Source: Hathewaya histolytica (lineage in GTDB: Bacteria > Bacillota > Clostridia > Clostridiales > Clostridiaceae). Taken from it: a DNA stretch of 64,000 bases. Below the pieces are notes generated by a model. It was given only the letters and a program-made list of their open reading frames with translations, made no database searches and was not told the origin of the DNA. The stretch spans positions 1,984,001-2,048,000 of the forward strand of contig NZ_LR590481.1 in NCBI RefSeq assembly GCF_901482605.1, read 5' to 3'. The translations under genes and the position numbers were made by a program. Below are positions 44,607 to 53,871 of this stretch, piece after piece. Each line of letters starts with the position of its first letter. Within the stretch, counting starts at the first letter, position 1.

Positions 44607-45359
44607 ATGATAAGAATTATTTTAAGTGGATGTTCGGGCAAAATGGGGAGAATGGTAAGCGAATGTGCTAAAAAAAGTTTAAATTCTTCCATAGTTGCTG
44701 GTATAGATTTAAATAAAAATACTACCTTAGATTATCCTGTATTTAATAATATTGAAGATTGTAATGTAGATGGTGATGTAATAATAGATTTTTCAAGACC
44801 AGAAAGCCTAGATAGTTTGATCAAATATTCAACGGATAAAAAAACTCCTATAGTAATATGCACTACAGGATACTCAGAAGAACAACTAAAGGAAATAGAA
44901 TCTCTAAGCTCAAAAGTTGCAATTTTTCATTCAGCTAATATGTCAATAGGTATAAACTTAATAAATAATTTGCTTAGACAAATAAGTGATAAATTATTTG
45001 GAGACTATGATATTGAAATAATTGAAAAACATCATAACCAAAAAGTTGATTCACCTAGTGGTACTGCTTTACTACTTGCAAATACTATAAAAGATTCTAT
45101 AAAGGATGATACAGAATTTGAATTTGGTAGAGAAGGACTTAAAAAAAGAGAGAAAAAAGAAATTGGTATCCATGCTATAAGAGGTGGTAATATCATAGGT
45201 GATCACACTGTAATATTTGCTGGAGAAGGAGAATGTATCGAACTTACTCACAAAGCTATCTCAAGAGAAGTCTTTGCAATAGGTGCTATTAAAGCTGCTG
45301 AATTTTTATATAAAAAAGAACCTGGAATATATTCAATGGATGACTTAGTATACCTATAG
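44607..45359 (+). CDS. dapB: 4-hydroxy-tetrahydrodipicolinate reductase
   Basis: NAD(P)H-dependent reductase that follows DapA. N-terminal [13 protein letters not shown] nucleotide-binding loop, [16 protein letters not shown] catalytic segment (about 133-148) and the C-terminal [12 protein letters not shown] region. 250 residues, normal. Ribosome binding site AGGAGGG, 10 bases after dapA. A strong terminator follows. Confidence 0.97.
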   Translation: MIRIILSGCSGKMGRMVSECAKKSLNSSIVAGIDLNKNTTLDYPVFNNIEDCNVDGDVIIDFSRPESLDSLIKYSTDKKTPIVICTTGYSEEQLKEIESLSSKVAIFHSANMSIGINLINNLLRQISDKLFGDYDIEIIEKHHNQKVDSPSGTALLLANTIKDSIKDDTEFEFGREGLKKREKKEIGIHAIRGGNIIGDHTVIFAGEGECIELTHKAISREVFAIGAIKAAEFLYKKEPGIYSMDDLVYL

Positions 45360-45365
45360 AAATTG

Positions 45366-45399
45366 AAATGCCTTCCAATTTTATGGAAGGCATTTTTTT
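45366..45399 (+). terminator. Terminator of asd-dapA-dapB, shared with the convergent aminotransferase
   Basis: 11-base arms (45366-45376, 45385-45395) with an 8-base loop, followed by TTTT on the plus strand. It lies between the stops at 45359 and 45398. Confidence 0.9.
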
Positions 45400-46567
45400 A
45401 TATACTATTCAATGCTTTATATATATTATTTAAAGCTTTAGATAAAATATTACGTGAACACGCAATATTCATCCTCATAAATCCTTTTCCGTCTTCTCCA
45501 AAACTTATACCAGGCTTTAAAATTAGTTTACATTTATTTATAAAAAAATCATGTAATTGTTCATCATCTAAATTTAATTTAGAGCAATCAAGCCATAAGA
45601 GATATGTTCCTTCAGATTCTACAGGATTTATCTTGGGAATATGCTTTTTAAAAAATTCTATAGCATAATCCTTATTGTCTTCTATATAAACAAGCAATTC
45701 TTCTAAATATTCCGCTCCCTCATTATATGCAGCCTCTAATGCACATGTCGCAAAGGCATTTGGACGAGCTGTCAAATTATCTTCAATAATATTTGTAATT
45801 CTATCTCTTATTTTTTTATTTGGTACTATTAAATTAGAGACTTGAATTCCTGCTAAATTAAAAGTTTTCGTCGGTGCTGTAGCTATAATCGCATTATTCA
45901 TTATCTGCTCATTTAAATTACCTAGGGATATATATTTTTCTCCCTTAAAAATCAAATCACTGTGAATTTCATCTGAAATTATGGTAATGTCATATTTTAA
46001 TAGAATTTCACATAATCTTTCTAATTCTTCTTGTCTCCATACTCTTCCTACTGGATTATGAGGACTACATAGTATTAGAACTTTTGTCTTATTTGTTATC
46101 TTTTTCTCTAAGTCTTCAATATTCATATAATATTTCTCGTTACTACAAATAAGAGGATTTTCTACCACCTTACAACCGCATGCTTCAATTATTTTACGAA
46201 ATTTAGGATAAACAGGTGGTTGTATTATAACTTCATCCCCCTCTTTCACTATACCTTTCAAAGAAAAATAAATCCCCTGAACAACGGTAGGTGCAAATAA
46301 AATCCAACTTTTTTCTATATCTACATTATGTCTTTTTTTATTCCAGCTTATAATAGATTCATAATAAGAATCAGGAATACAATTATAACCAAATACACCT
46401 TCTTTTATTTTTTCTTGTATAGCATTGCTAATAAAATCTCCTACTTTAAAATCCATATCAGCAATGGATAAGGGAATTAGATCTTCTCTTCCGAATTCAT
46501 TTTTAATAGTATCCCATTTTTCGCTGTTAGTTCCCCTTCTATTTATAACCTCGTCAAAATTATACAT
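45398..46567 (-). CDS. MalY/PatB family PLP-dependent aminotransferase/C-S lyase
   Basis: 389-residue fold-type I PLP enzyme of the MalY/PatB subgroup, usually annotated as cystathionine beta-lyase. The group's N-terminal NRRGTNSEKWD segment and PLSIADMDF are present, as are the cofactor Asp/Tyr-type segment ISDEIHSDL and the APTKTFNLAG Schiff-base Lys motif. Members include cystathionine beta-lyases, maltose-regulon modulator MalY and some aminotransferases, so the reaction is uncertain. It is convergent with dapB. The ribosome binding site is weak. Confidence 0.85.
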   Translation of the reverse strand: MYNFDEVINRRGTNSEKWDTIKNEFGREDLIPLSIADMDFKVGDFISNAIQEKIKEGVFGYNCIPDSYYESIISWNKKRHNVDIEKSWILFAPTVVQGIYFSLKGIVKEGDEVIIQPPVYPKFRKIIEACGCKVVENPLICSNEKYYMNIEDLEKKITNKTKVLILCSPHNPVGRVWRQEELERLCEILLKYDITIISDEIHSDLIFKGEKYISLGNLNEQIMNNAIIATAPTKTFNLAGIQVSNLIVPNKKIRDRITNIIEDNLTARPNAFATCALEAAYNEGAEYLEELLVYIEDNKDYAIEFFKKHIPKINPVESEGTYLLWLDCSKLNLDDEQLHDFFINKCKLILKPGISFGEDGKGFMRMNIACSRNILSKALNNIYKALNSI

Positions 46568-46702
46568 TAAAGATCACACTCACTCTCGCATAATCTAAGA
46601 ATTATTATATAATAAGTATACTTATGATTTTAATACTAGTAAATGTATATGTCTAATAGAAAATAATTATAAATTACAAAATTATAATAACTTATAAAAA
46701 AT

Positions 46703-47857
46703 TTATATACTTTGTTTTGCTAGAAATTTTTCAACTCTATTTAAAGCATTTGTAAGCTCCTCTATAGAATAAGAATATGATATTCTAACATGCCCCTCCC
46801 CTTTATCACCAAATGCAACTCCAGGAATTATAGCAACTTTTTCTTCCTCCAATAATGATTTACAAAATTCAAAACTGTTATTACTGTATTTTTTAATGGA
46901 TGGAAACACATAAAAAGCACCTTTAGGCGTAATTACATCTAAGCCCATATGATTTAACCTACTACAAAGGAAATCTCTTCTTTCTCTAAACTTTTCTGTC
47001 ATAAGCTTTACATTATACATAGAGCTTTTTAACCCCGCATAAGCTCCCCATTGTGCTATGGACGTTGCTGATGATACCCCATATTGATGAACTTTTATTA
47101 TATGTTTCATTAAATTCTCATGTGCACAAATAAATCCCACTCTAAGCCCTGTCATGGAAAACATTTTAGAAAAACCTCCTATTATTATAACTTTTTCCTT
47201 TATATCTTCATATTGAGCTAAAGAAAAATACTCATTTTCATAATATATAGATGCATATATTTCATCTGATAAAATTATAATATTTTTATCTTTTACCAGT
47301 TCGTAAAGATCTTCCTTTGTTTTCTTATCTAAAATAGCTCCTGTTGGATTTGTAGGAAAAGATAATACCAATATCTTAGGCTTTTCTACTTCAATAAGTT
47401 CCTTTAAATTATCAATATCTATGCTAAAATCTTCTTTAAGATGATAATTTACCACCTCTCCTCCTGCTATCTTTACGCAACTCTCATATGCTGGATATGC
47501 TGGACTGGGAATTAAAACCTTATCACCTTTTTCTATTAAAGTTAAAAAAGTAGAATTTAAAGCTTCACTACCCCCTACTGTTACACATATTTCCTCTTCA
47601 TTATAGGTTATATCCATGGTATTTAAGTATTTACTAATCTCTCTTCTTAATTCTATAATGCCATTATTAGATGTATATCTAGTCTTATTCTCATGTATAG
47701 CATATATCATGGCTTCTTTTATTTCTTTTGGAACCTCAAAATCTGGCTCTCCTAAAGTTAAGGAAATGGCACCAGGAACTTTTAACACTTCATTATAAAA
47801 TTTTCTTATACCAGAAATCTCAATTTCTCTTATATTTTTAGATATAAATTCTTCCAT
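46703..47857 (-). CDS. patA: Class I/II aminotransferase, probable N-acetyl-LL-diaminopimelate aminotransferase
   Basis: 384-residue fold-type I aminotransferase. LSDEIYASI and GGFSKMFSMTGLRVG (Schiff-base Lys about 234) are visible, together with FPTNPTGA and the C-terminal VRISYSYS Arg segment. The PatA/DapX group transfers amino groups to N-acetyl-2-amino-6-oxopimelate. Its place next to dapH, which makes the N-acetyl substrate, supports that role over a general aromatic or Asp aminotransferase. It is divergent from dapH. No N-acetyl-diaminopimelate deacetylase gene is in the window. Confidence 0.78.
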   Translation of the reverse strand: MEEFISKNIREIEISGIRKFYNEVLKVPGAISLTLGEPDFEVPKEIKEAMIYAIHENKTRYTSNNGIIELRREISKYLNTMDITYNEEEICVTVGGSEALNSTFLTLIEKGDKVLIPSPAYPAYESCVKIAGGEVVNYHLKEDFSIDIDNLKELIEVEKPKILVLSFPTNPTGAILDKKTKEDLYELVKDKNIIILSDEIYASIYYENEYFSLAQYEDIKEKVIIIGGFSKMFSMTGLRVGFICAHENLMKHIIKVHQYGVSSATSIAQWGAYAGLKSSMYNVKLMTEKFRERRDFLCSRLNHMGLDVITPKGAFYVFPSIKKYSNNSFEFCKSLLEEEKVAIIPGVAFGDKGEGHVRISYSYSIEELTNALNRVEKFLAKQSI

Positions 47858-48041
47858 TTCATCACCTTAATTCTTAATACTATATATTTAGTATTGTAAC
47901 TTGAAAAACCCTCTATTTCAATAAATTTTATATTTATGTTGCTCATTCCACTTAAAATGATGTAAAATAATATATAGTTTAAATTTTTATTATTGTGTTA
48001 AACTAATTATAAATTTAAAGTTCCATGAAAGGAGTAACAAA

Positions 48042-48749
48042 ATGAGTTACAATTTAACAGATCCATATGAAATTGCAAGATACATAAAAGAAGCTAAAAA
48101 ATCTACTCCTTGCAAAGCTTACATTCAAGGAAATTTAAACGAATGTTCTTTTGCTAACATAGACCATTTTGGTGAAAACAACTTTTTTGTTTTATTTGGA
48201 GAAAATGATGAAATAGAAGCTTTTATTAATGATAATAAAACTAAAATTGAAAAATATAGACTAGAGGTTGATAGAAGAAATTCTGCTATACCACTATTAG
48301 ACTTAAGTAAATTAGATGCACGTATAGAGCCAGGTGCTTTAATTCGTGATAAAGTGTCTATTGGTAAAAAAGTTGTAGTTATGATGGGCGCTGTTATAAA
48401 TATAGGTGCTGAAATTGGTGAAGAATCTATGATAGACATGAATGCTGTACTTGGTGCTAGAGCTAAAGTAGGTAAACGTTGCCACGTTGGAGCTGGTGCT
48501 GTTATAGCTGGAGTCCTAGAACCACCAAGTAAATCTCCATGTGAAGTTGAAGACAACGTAGTAATTGGAGCAAATGCAGTTATACTAGAAGGTGTAAAAA
48601 TAGGAAAAAACTCTGTAGTTGCTGCTGGTTCTATAGTAACTACTGATGTTCCAGAAAACGTAGTTGTTGCTGGCGCACCTGCTAAAATAATTAAATCTGT
48701 AGATGATAAAACAAAGGGTAAGACAGAAATATTAGAAGATTTAAGATAA
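48042..48749 (+). CDS. dapH: Tetrahydrodipicolinate N-acetyltransferase
   Basis: Transfers acetyl from acetyl-CoA to tetrahydrodipicolinate in the acetylase branch of diaminopimelate synthesis. The N-terminal alpha/beta domain (1-80) precedes a left-handed beta-helix with hexapeptide repeats (about 88-200: [21 protein letters not shown], then [10 protein letters not shown] and [10 protein letters not shown]). The 235-residue length fits DapH rather than succinyl-type DapD. Ribosome binding site AAAGGAG. A -35/-10 pair of TTGCTC and TAAAAT (47939-47968) may be its promoter. The terminator just downstream has been split by an insertion sequence. Confidence 0.95.
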   Translation: MSYNLTDPYEIARYIKEAKKSTPCKAYIQGNLNECSFANIDHFGENNFFVLFGENDEIEAFINDNKTKIEKYRLEVDRRNSAIPLLDLSKLDARIEPGALIRDKVSIGKKVVVMMGAVINIGAEIGEESMIDMNAVLGARAKVGKRCHVGAGAVIAGVLEPPSKSPCEVEDNVVIGANAVILEGVKIGKNSVVAAGSIVTTDVPENVVVAGAPAKIIKSVDDKTKGKTEILEDLR

Positions 48750-48760
48750 ACAAAGGCCGG

Positions 48761-48769
48761 GTGTTAACC
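48761..48769 (+). repeat. Left copy of 9-bp target duplication (GTGTTAACC)
   Basis: GTGTTAACC is repeated directly at 50477-50485, immediately outside the two inverted ends of the element. A direct repeat at the ends of an insertion sequence is the mark of target-site duplication. Confidence 0.75.
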
Positions 48770-48821
48770 GAGACCACTGAAAAACTTATAGTTTTTCGGG
48801 GGTTTACTTTTTACATAATTT

Positions 48822-48869
48822 AAAAGACTCAAGTTTATACCATTTTGTGGTATGAGCTTGAGTCTTTTT
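48822..48869 (-). terminator. Bidirectional terminator at the 3' end of the transposase gene
   Basis: About 20-base arms (48822-48842, 48848-48869) with few mismatches and T tracts in both directions, 27 bases past the transposase stop. It would also block dapH read-through and so replace the interrupted dapH terminator. Confidence 0.88.
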
Positions 48870-48896
48870 GTATTATTAAACCCTAATCGGGTATAT

Positions 48897-50360
48897 TTAC
48901 TGATTGCTTAGAGTCAATATTCTCTTCAAGTTTACAGCAAAAATGGTCAATGCACCTTGCATTTGCATGCCAACAAGACCTGCGGCTGACGCAACATCAT
49001 ACCCATGTCTATGTTTCATTTCACTATTTTTAGCTTCAATTTTATATCTCTCTTTTGATTTTTCTTTAAAAAAATCAGTTTCTTGAAATTCAATATGTTT
49101 TTGATGCGTATTCGTTTTGATTGAAACTGAGTATGATTTAGTTTTAGCACCTTCTTTATAGCACCCTTGTTTTAAAGGGCAACACTGACACTTTTTAACA
49201 TCAAAAAAATAAGAAATTACTGTACCTAGTCCATCTTTGGCATGTTTTTTAGGTCTAGTACTAGTTTTCTTAGTACTCATATGGCCAGCTTCACACGCAT
49301 ACATATCTGCATCTTTATTATATTCAAACTTCGTTTTAGTTTGTCTTTTGTTACCATGAGATACTGATTTACTAAGCTTTGCAATTAGATTTTTTTCACT
49401 TTCATTTACATATTCTATATTTTCTTTTTCTGAATAAGCTGCATCTCCAATAATATTTTCTATGTTTAAGCCAGAGGCTTCGCTCTTTTCAATAAGTGAT
49501 TTTAGTTGTTTTCCATCGTGTTTTTCTCCCGAAGTAACTACAGCAGCAGTAATAATACGTTCCTCAGTCATTGCAATATGAGTTTTATACCCAAAGAAAG
49601 ATGTATCAGCAGTTTTGTGTCCAACTTTTGCGTCAGCATCTTTAGAGAATGACAAAACCTCTAAATCATCTTCGATTGTTTCTTTTAATAAATTTAATTT
49701 TTCTTTTACAGCTGGATAACTTGAAATGACCTCTTCTTTTTCAATAACTGATATAAGTTTTTGACAATACTCTATTTCATCCTCAAGAAGACCGTTGTTA
49801 ACTTTATTAGGAAACCTTGCTTTCATTGACTCATCAATGTTATAAACTGACTTTCGAAGTTTTTTAGATTGTTCAATTAAAACTTCCCTAGGTGTTTTTT
49901 GATTGTATCTAGCTTTGGTATGAGTTGAATCAACAATAATTGATTTTGATTTTATAATTTCCTTTTCCAATGCTATTTCTACGGTTTTAGAAATTAGCAT
50001 GTCCATTAGATTAGTGTCCTTTAAGCGTAGCTTTCTAAATTTAGTTAAAGAACTTGGATTAATTACATCCTCCTCCGGAGCCATATCTAAGAAATATTTA
50101 AAAGACATATCATATTTAGAGCGTTCAACAACATCTACATCAGAAATATTGAAAATAGTTTTTAGTAAAAGATATTTAAACATTCTTATTGGGTCAATCG
50201 CTCCGCGACCGTTATTATTGCAATATGTAGAAACTAATTCATCGTAGATGAATGAGAAATCTACCATTTCTTTAATCCTTCTCAACATATTATCTTTAGG
50301 GATAATCCTATCATATATATCACCATATTCGCTTAATATCATCTTTTGATGCATTAACAT
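48897..50360 (-). CDS. IS1182 family transposase
   Basis: 487-residue DDE transposase. The N-terminal DUF772-type domain (about 25-110) is followed by the RNase-H-like core: first Asp in IIVDSTHTKARYNQ (about 142), second Asp in NIIGDAAYSEKE, and Glu in RYKIEAKNSEMKHRHG. A Cys-rich segment (CQCCPLKQGCYKEG, about 400) lies before the last acidic residue, as in IS1182 relatives. The ribosome binding site is AGGTGA. A TATAAT element at 50391-50396 (minus strand) may be its promoter. The gene is complete, with no frameshift. Confidence 0.93.
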   Translation of the reverse strand: MLMHQKMILSEYGDIYDRIIPKDNMLRRIKEMVDFSFIYDELVSTYCNNNGRGAIDPIRMFKYLLLKTIFNISDVDVVERSKYDMSFKYFLDMAPEEDVINPSSLTKFRKLRLKDTNLMDMLISKTVEIALEKEIIKSKSIIVDSTHTKARYNQKTPREVLIEQSKKLRKSVYNIDESMKARFPNKVNNGLLEDEIEYCQKLISVIEKEEVISSYPAVKEKLNLLKETIEDDLEVLSFSKDADAKVGHKTADTSFFGYKTHIAMTEERIITAAVVTSGEKHDGKQLKSLIEKSEASGLNIENIIGDAAYSEKENIEYVNESEKNLIAKLSKSVSHGNKRQTKTKFEYNKDADMYACEAGHMSTKKTSTRPKKHAKDGLGTVISYFFDVKKCQCCPLKQGCYKEGAKTKSYSVSIKTNTHQKHIEFQETDFFKEKSKERYKIEAKNSEMKHRHGYDVASAAGLVGMQMQGALTIFAVNLKRILTLSNQ

Positions 50361-50403
50361 AAAATCACCTGCTTAAATTAGTAATATAAAAATTATACTA
50401 AAA

Positions 50404-50445
50404 AATAGACATAACATCTACACAAACTGTAGTGTTATGTCTATT
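50404..50445 (-). terminator. Shielding terminator ahead of the transposase gene
   Basis: Perfect 13-base outer arms (50404-50416, 50433-50445) plus a 5-base inner stem, followed by TTTTTTAG on the minus strand just before the transposase promoter. It would stop outside transcripts from entering the transposase gene, a common device in insertion sequences. Confidence 0.75.
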
Positions 50446-50476
50446 AAGATTAGGAGGGTACTTTTTCAGTACCCTC

Positions 50477-50485
50477 GTGTTAACC
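50477..50485 (+). repeat. Right copy of 9-bp target duplication (GTGTTAACC)
   Basis: Direct copy of 48761-48769. With it the right flank reads GTGTTAACCCAGC, which completes the inverted repeat of the dapH terminator. Confidence 0.75.
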
Positions 50486-50554
50486 CAGCTTTTATTTTAT
50501 CTATAAACTTATTTTCATGGAATTATTCAAATTTTCATAACCTTTGATTCATTG

Positions 50555-51241
50555 TTAAATAGCATCCTTCTCTTCTACATCTTTTACATCATTAGTATTT
50601 TCATCTTCATCATCTAATTCTACATCTTTATCTATTATTTCCATCTTAGATATAGAAACTTCATAGGCCATTTTTTGTATAACATCTTCACCTATCTTCT
50701 TTTGATATTCCCTACTTTGTAATCTTCCCCAAATTCTTATATTATCACCAACTTCAAGAACTTTACAATACCTTGAATTTCTTCCCCAAGCTATAGTAGG
50801 AATATAATCTGATTTATTATATGGTCTATTAACTGCAAGTAACATATCTGAAATTTCTCTTCCAAATGGCGTTCTTCTATATATTGGTTTCTTACATATA
50901 AATCCATTCAAGAAGATTTGATTAGGATTTTTACTTTTTTCTGTACATTCATATACGTCTCTAGCAAACACTGTAAGTATTAATCTATTTGCTCCATCCA
51001 CATACTTATTATAAGATCTTAATTGCCCCTCTACAATAATATCTCTACCAATTTTAATATCAAATCCTGTTAGAAGACGTTCAGAAATTGTAATATTCAC
51101 CTTGTCCTTTGCTTCACTTAATCTTGAAACTTCTATGTAAAAAGAATAGAAGCCTTCCCCATACATTTCATGACTAAATTCTAAATCTGTTATTACTGTA
51201 CCCTCCAAGTAAATGTTGTTATTATTCATCAAATTATCCAT
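50555..51241 (-). CDS. Single-stranded-DNA-binding-like protein with two OB folds
   Basis: 228 residues containing two tandem OB-fold units. The first (about 7-100) has YLEGTVITDLEFSHEMYGEGFYSF and DIIVEGQLRSYNK; the second (about 105-205) has IFLNGFICKKPIYRRTPFGREI and IRIWGRLQSREYQKK. The second unit is closer to SSB/PriB; the first is more divergent. The C-terminus is acidic (DEDENTNDVKDVEEKD) but lacks the classical DDxPF tip. The function is probably ssDNA binding in a housekeeping or competence/sporulation setting, but it is not the main replicative SSB by length and layout. Ribosome binding site AGAGGGG. Confidence 0.8.
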   Translation of the reverse strand: MDNLMNNNNIYLEGTVITDLEFSHEMYGEGFYSFYIEVSRLSEAKDKVNITISERLLTGFDIKIGRDIIVEGQLRSYNKYVDGANRLILTVFARDVYECTEKSKNPNQIFLNGFICKKPIYRRTPFGREISDMLLAVNRPYNKSDYIPTIAWGRNSRYCKVLEVGDNIRIWGRLQSREYQKKIGEDVIQKMAYEVSISKMEIIDKDVELDDEDENTNDVKDVEEKDAI

Positions 51242-51444
51242 TGTAACCCCTCTTCCCTTAGCTTTTTTAGTTTCTTAATACTATTTATATTAAATTTTGT
51301 AAAGTTTTATAACCAAATTAGTATTTTTATAATTATTGTTATATTTATACCTACGTTTCCATTATAATACATATCATCTTCTAATTTCAATACATTAACT
51401 ATAATATTTTATAATAGATGATCATTTTAACATAAATTTCATAA

Positions 51445-52197
51445 TTACTTTTTTATCTGTCTTCCTGTACTATCTATTTCATAATTATCCTTATATATTA
51501 ATTCAGATATATTCACAAAGGTATATCCTTCAGACTTTAGCTTTTCTATTATTTTATCTAAATTATCTGGAGTATATTTAGCATTATTATGAAATAACAA
51601 TATAGATCCTGGTTTAGTCTTCTTTATAACTCTTTCATATTCTGCCTTGGCCCCTTGCTCTTTCCAATCTATACTATCAACATCCCATTGAATTGGTATA
51701 TGATTGGTACTCTCTACACATTCTATAGCCTTGTCGTTATAAGCACCTGATGGAAATCTAAATAATTTAGGCTTTTCTCCTGTTACACTCATAATTTTTG
51801 CATCGGTTACTGCAATTTCATTTATTATTTTTTCATTAGATACCTTTGTCATATCAGGATGATTGTTTGAATGATTTCCAATTTCATGACCTCTTTCATG
51901 AATAGCTTTAACTTTATCAGGGTATTTTTCAACCCATCCTCCCATTAAAAAAAAGCTACATTTAACTTTGTGTTTATCCAAAATATCTAGTATTTTAGGA
52001 GTATTGTCCTCTCCCCAATTAACATCAAAAGAAATAGCAACTTTTTTATCCTTTGTATCTACAGAATAAATGGGTATTTTTTTATTCTTTGAAATTGTAG
52101 AAATAATATTTTTATTGTTAAAACCTAGGGCCAATAAAACAACTATAAGTAAAGAAATTCCTATAGATATAGTATGTTTTTTTTTAAATTTAAGCAA
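51445..52197 (-). CDS. pdaB: PdaB-like polysaccharide deacetylase
   Basis: 250-residue membrane-anchored or secreted NodB-domain protein. An N-terminal signal anchor (about 9-28) is followed by ISFDVNWGED (about 55-64, in place of the usual FDDGP, as in PdaB), HEIGNHSNNHPDM with the metal His residues, RFPSGAYN and the C-terminal LLFHNN segment. PdaB is needed for spore cortex maintenance in Bacillus. The start is TTG at 52197, 8 bases after GGAGGT. It is 203 bases above the ssDNA-binding-like gene. Confidence 0.85.
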   Translation of the reverse strand: MLKFKKKHTISIGISLLIVVLLALGFNNKNIISTISKNKKIPIYSVDTKDKKVAISFDVNWGEDNTPKILDILDKHKVKCSFFLMGGWVEKYPDKVKAIHERGHEIGNHSNNHPDMTKVSNEKIINEIAVTDAKIMSVTGEKPKLFRFPSGAYNDKAIECVESTNHIPIQWDVDSIDWKEQGAKAEYERVIKKTKPGSILLFHNNAKYTPDNLDKIIEKLKSEGYTFVNISELIYKDNYEIDSTGRQIKK

Positions 52198-52338
52198 GTT
52201 TTTTTACCTCCAAGTATAAATTATCATTAAATTTATATTCATTATTTTTACTTAATATGATAGAATAATATTGAAAAAGCATATTATATACTTAATTAGA
52301 ATATCTTTTTTATTAATTCCTATTAAAGGAGGGATATA

Positions 52339-52869
52339 ATGAAGGAAGATACACTCGAATTGGCAGAAAGTAAATTATTACTACTATATATAATCCATGA
52401 AATTAAACTCCCCATTTCAAACATACAGTTAACGGAAATAGTTCTCCAAAATAATTTTTTAAACTATTTTAATCTGCAACAATATTTGTTAGAACTTAAT
52501 TCCTCTGGTTTTATTAAAGCTGTAGAAAAAGAAGATAAAATAAGACTTTGTATCACGGATAAAGGCGAAAGAGTTTTAAATATGTTTTTTAATAGAATAT
52601 CCGAAGATAAAGTCGAAAGAATAGATACATATCTAGAAAAAAATATTGAAAATATAAAAAAGCAAATAACAGTTACAGCAGACTATACTATAGAAAACAA
52701 TGATAACTTTATAGTAACCTTAGCTGCTCATGAAAATGAATCTATTTTAATTGAAGTAAAATTAAGTGTGCCTAACAATAAACAGGCGAGAGACCTCTGT
52801 ACCAAGTGGAAGGAAAATTCTGCCCAATTGTATGATACTGTAATAAAAACACTTATAAATGATATTTAA
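52339..52869 (+). CDS. DUF4364 family protein
   Basis: 176-residue protein with a winged-helix-like N-terminus (about 10-80: LLLLYIIHEIKLPISNIQLTE... then FIKAVEKEDKIRLCITDKGERVL) and a C-terminal beta-rich half. DUF4364 is common in clostridia; the wing suggests DNA binding, but no target is known to me. The ribosome binding site is AGGAGGG. Its stop codon overlaps the convergent beta-propeller gene's stop by four bases. Confidence 0.82.
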   Translation: MKEDTLELAESKLLLLYIIHEIKLPISNIQLTEIVLQNNFLNYFNLQQYLLELNSSGFIKAVEKEDKIRLCITDKGERVLNMFFNRISEDKVERIDTYLEKNIENIKKQITVTADYTIENNDNFIVTLAAHENESILIEVKLSVPNNKQARDLCTKWKENSAQLYDTVIKTLINDI

Positions 52870-53732
52870 ACCAATATCATACTATTGGGCTCTTTCCCAA
52901 TATATATACACTCTTTTACCCTGCTTTTTAAGCAAATTTTAATCAATCTGCTTCTAAAGTAGTCTCCTACATATAAAAAACCATCTTTTTCAATAATACC
53001 TCTAGGCATTCCTCCTATACTTATCTTATCCACTTCTTTTAATAATTCTAAATCTATAACGCTAACAGTACCATCCCCCATATTAGATATATATAACTTA
53101 TCACCGCTTGAATACATATCTACTGGACCTTTTCCTACCTTTAACTTCTCTATATGTTTTAGTTCCTTATCTAATACAGTAATATTTCCAAACTTTTCAC
53201 CAAAATGACTCTCGCACACCAATATAAACCTTCCATTATCACAAAATATTGCCTTTGTAGGATAGTTCCCCACTTTAACTTTATCAATAACTTTTTCTTC
53301 ATTTAAATCTAATAAATTTACATATCCATCCCTCATACTACATACCAAAATCTTATTTATCACGCCCTGAATATCTATGCTATGTGGAAAGTCTCCACAA
53401 TATATACTTTTTTCTATCTTTTCATCTAAAAGATTAAATACTTTCATATCATTAGAATCTCCACAGACTATATAGGCCTTATCACCATTAACTTTTATGT
53501 CAGTACAATTAGTTCCTACATAAAAAGACCTAACACTATAATCATTTAAATCTATTAAACTTATATCATTACTATAATTATTAGCTGTAAATAATATATC
53601 ACTAAATTTATGAATCCCATGTGGACCGACTCTTTGATTAGAGTTAATTTTAATTCTTCTTTCTTCTTTAAACTCTCTAATATTTATTTCAGATATAGAA
53701 TCTGAAAATGTATTACAGATATAAATATACAT
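52866..53732 (-). CDS. YncE-like beta-propeller repeat protein
   Basis: 288 residues made of repeated ~40-residue blades with YVTN-type pattern (for example GDKLYISNMGDGTVSVIDLELLKEVDKI and DGYVNLLDLNEEKVIDKV, shown here in shortened form as ISNMGDGTVSVIDL and NLLDLNEEKVID). No signal peptide, so it is probably cytoplasmic. Such propellers often serve as scaffolds or bind small ligands; no function is assignable. The ribosome binding site is AGGAGGGGG. Confidence 0.78.
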   Translation of the reverse strand: MYIYICNTFSDSISEINIREFKEERRIKINSNQRVGPHGIHKFSDILFTANNYSNDISLIDLNDYSVRSFYVGTNCTDIKVNGDKAYIVCGDSNDMKVFNLLDEKIEKSIYCGDFPHSIDIQGVINKILVCSMRDGYVNLLDLNEEKVIDKVKVGNYPTKAIFCDNGRFILVCESHFGEKFGNITVLDKELKHIEKLKVGKGPVDMYSSGDKLYISNMGDGTVSVIDLELLKEVDKISIGGMPRGIIEKDGFLYVGDYFRSRLIKICLKSRVKECIYIGKEPNSMILV

Positions 53733-53871
53733 TTATCCCCCTCCTTTCTATTAAATATGAGAATGTTTAAAGTATATATTTTATAAAAAGACACTTGATT
53801 GTTATTGATGTATTATATATGTTAATATAAAATAATATATGTAACTTTATAATAAGGGGTGACTATATAAC

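Larger units (their letters stand above)
48770..50476 (-). mobile_element. IS1182-type insertion sequence
   Basis: A 1707-bp element with imperfect terminal inverted repeats: GAGACCACTGAAAAACT at the left and GAGGGTACTGAAAAAGT read inward from the right (13 of 17 identical). It contains one complete transposase gene on the minus strand and its own hairpins near both ends, which shield it from outside transcription. Family assignment rests on the transposase. It appears intact and may be active. Confidence 0.85.
48752..50494 (+). terminator. dapH terminator interrupted by the insertion sequence (split feature)
   Basis: Joining the left flank (AAAGGCCGGGTGTTAACC, 48752-48769) directly to the right flank (CAGCTTTTATTTT from 50486) rebuilds an 11-position stem AAAGGCCGGGT / ACCCAGCTTTT with loop GTTA, one mismatch and one G-U pair, then a T-rich tail. 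This looks like the original dapH terminator. The span given covers both halves. Confidence 0.7.
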
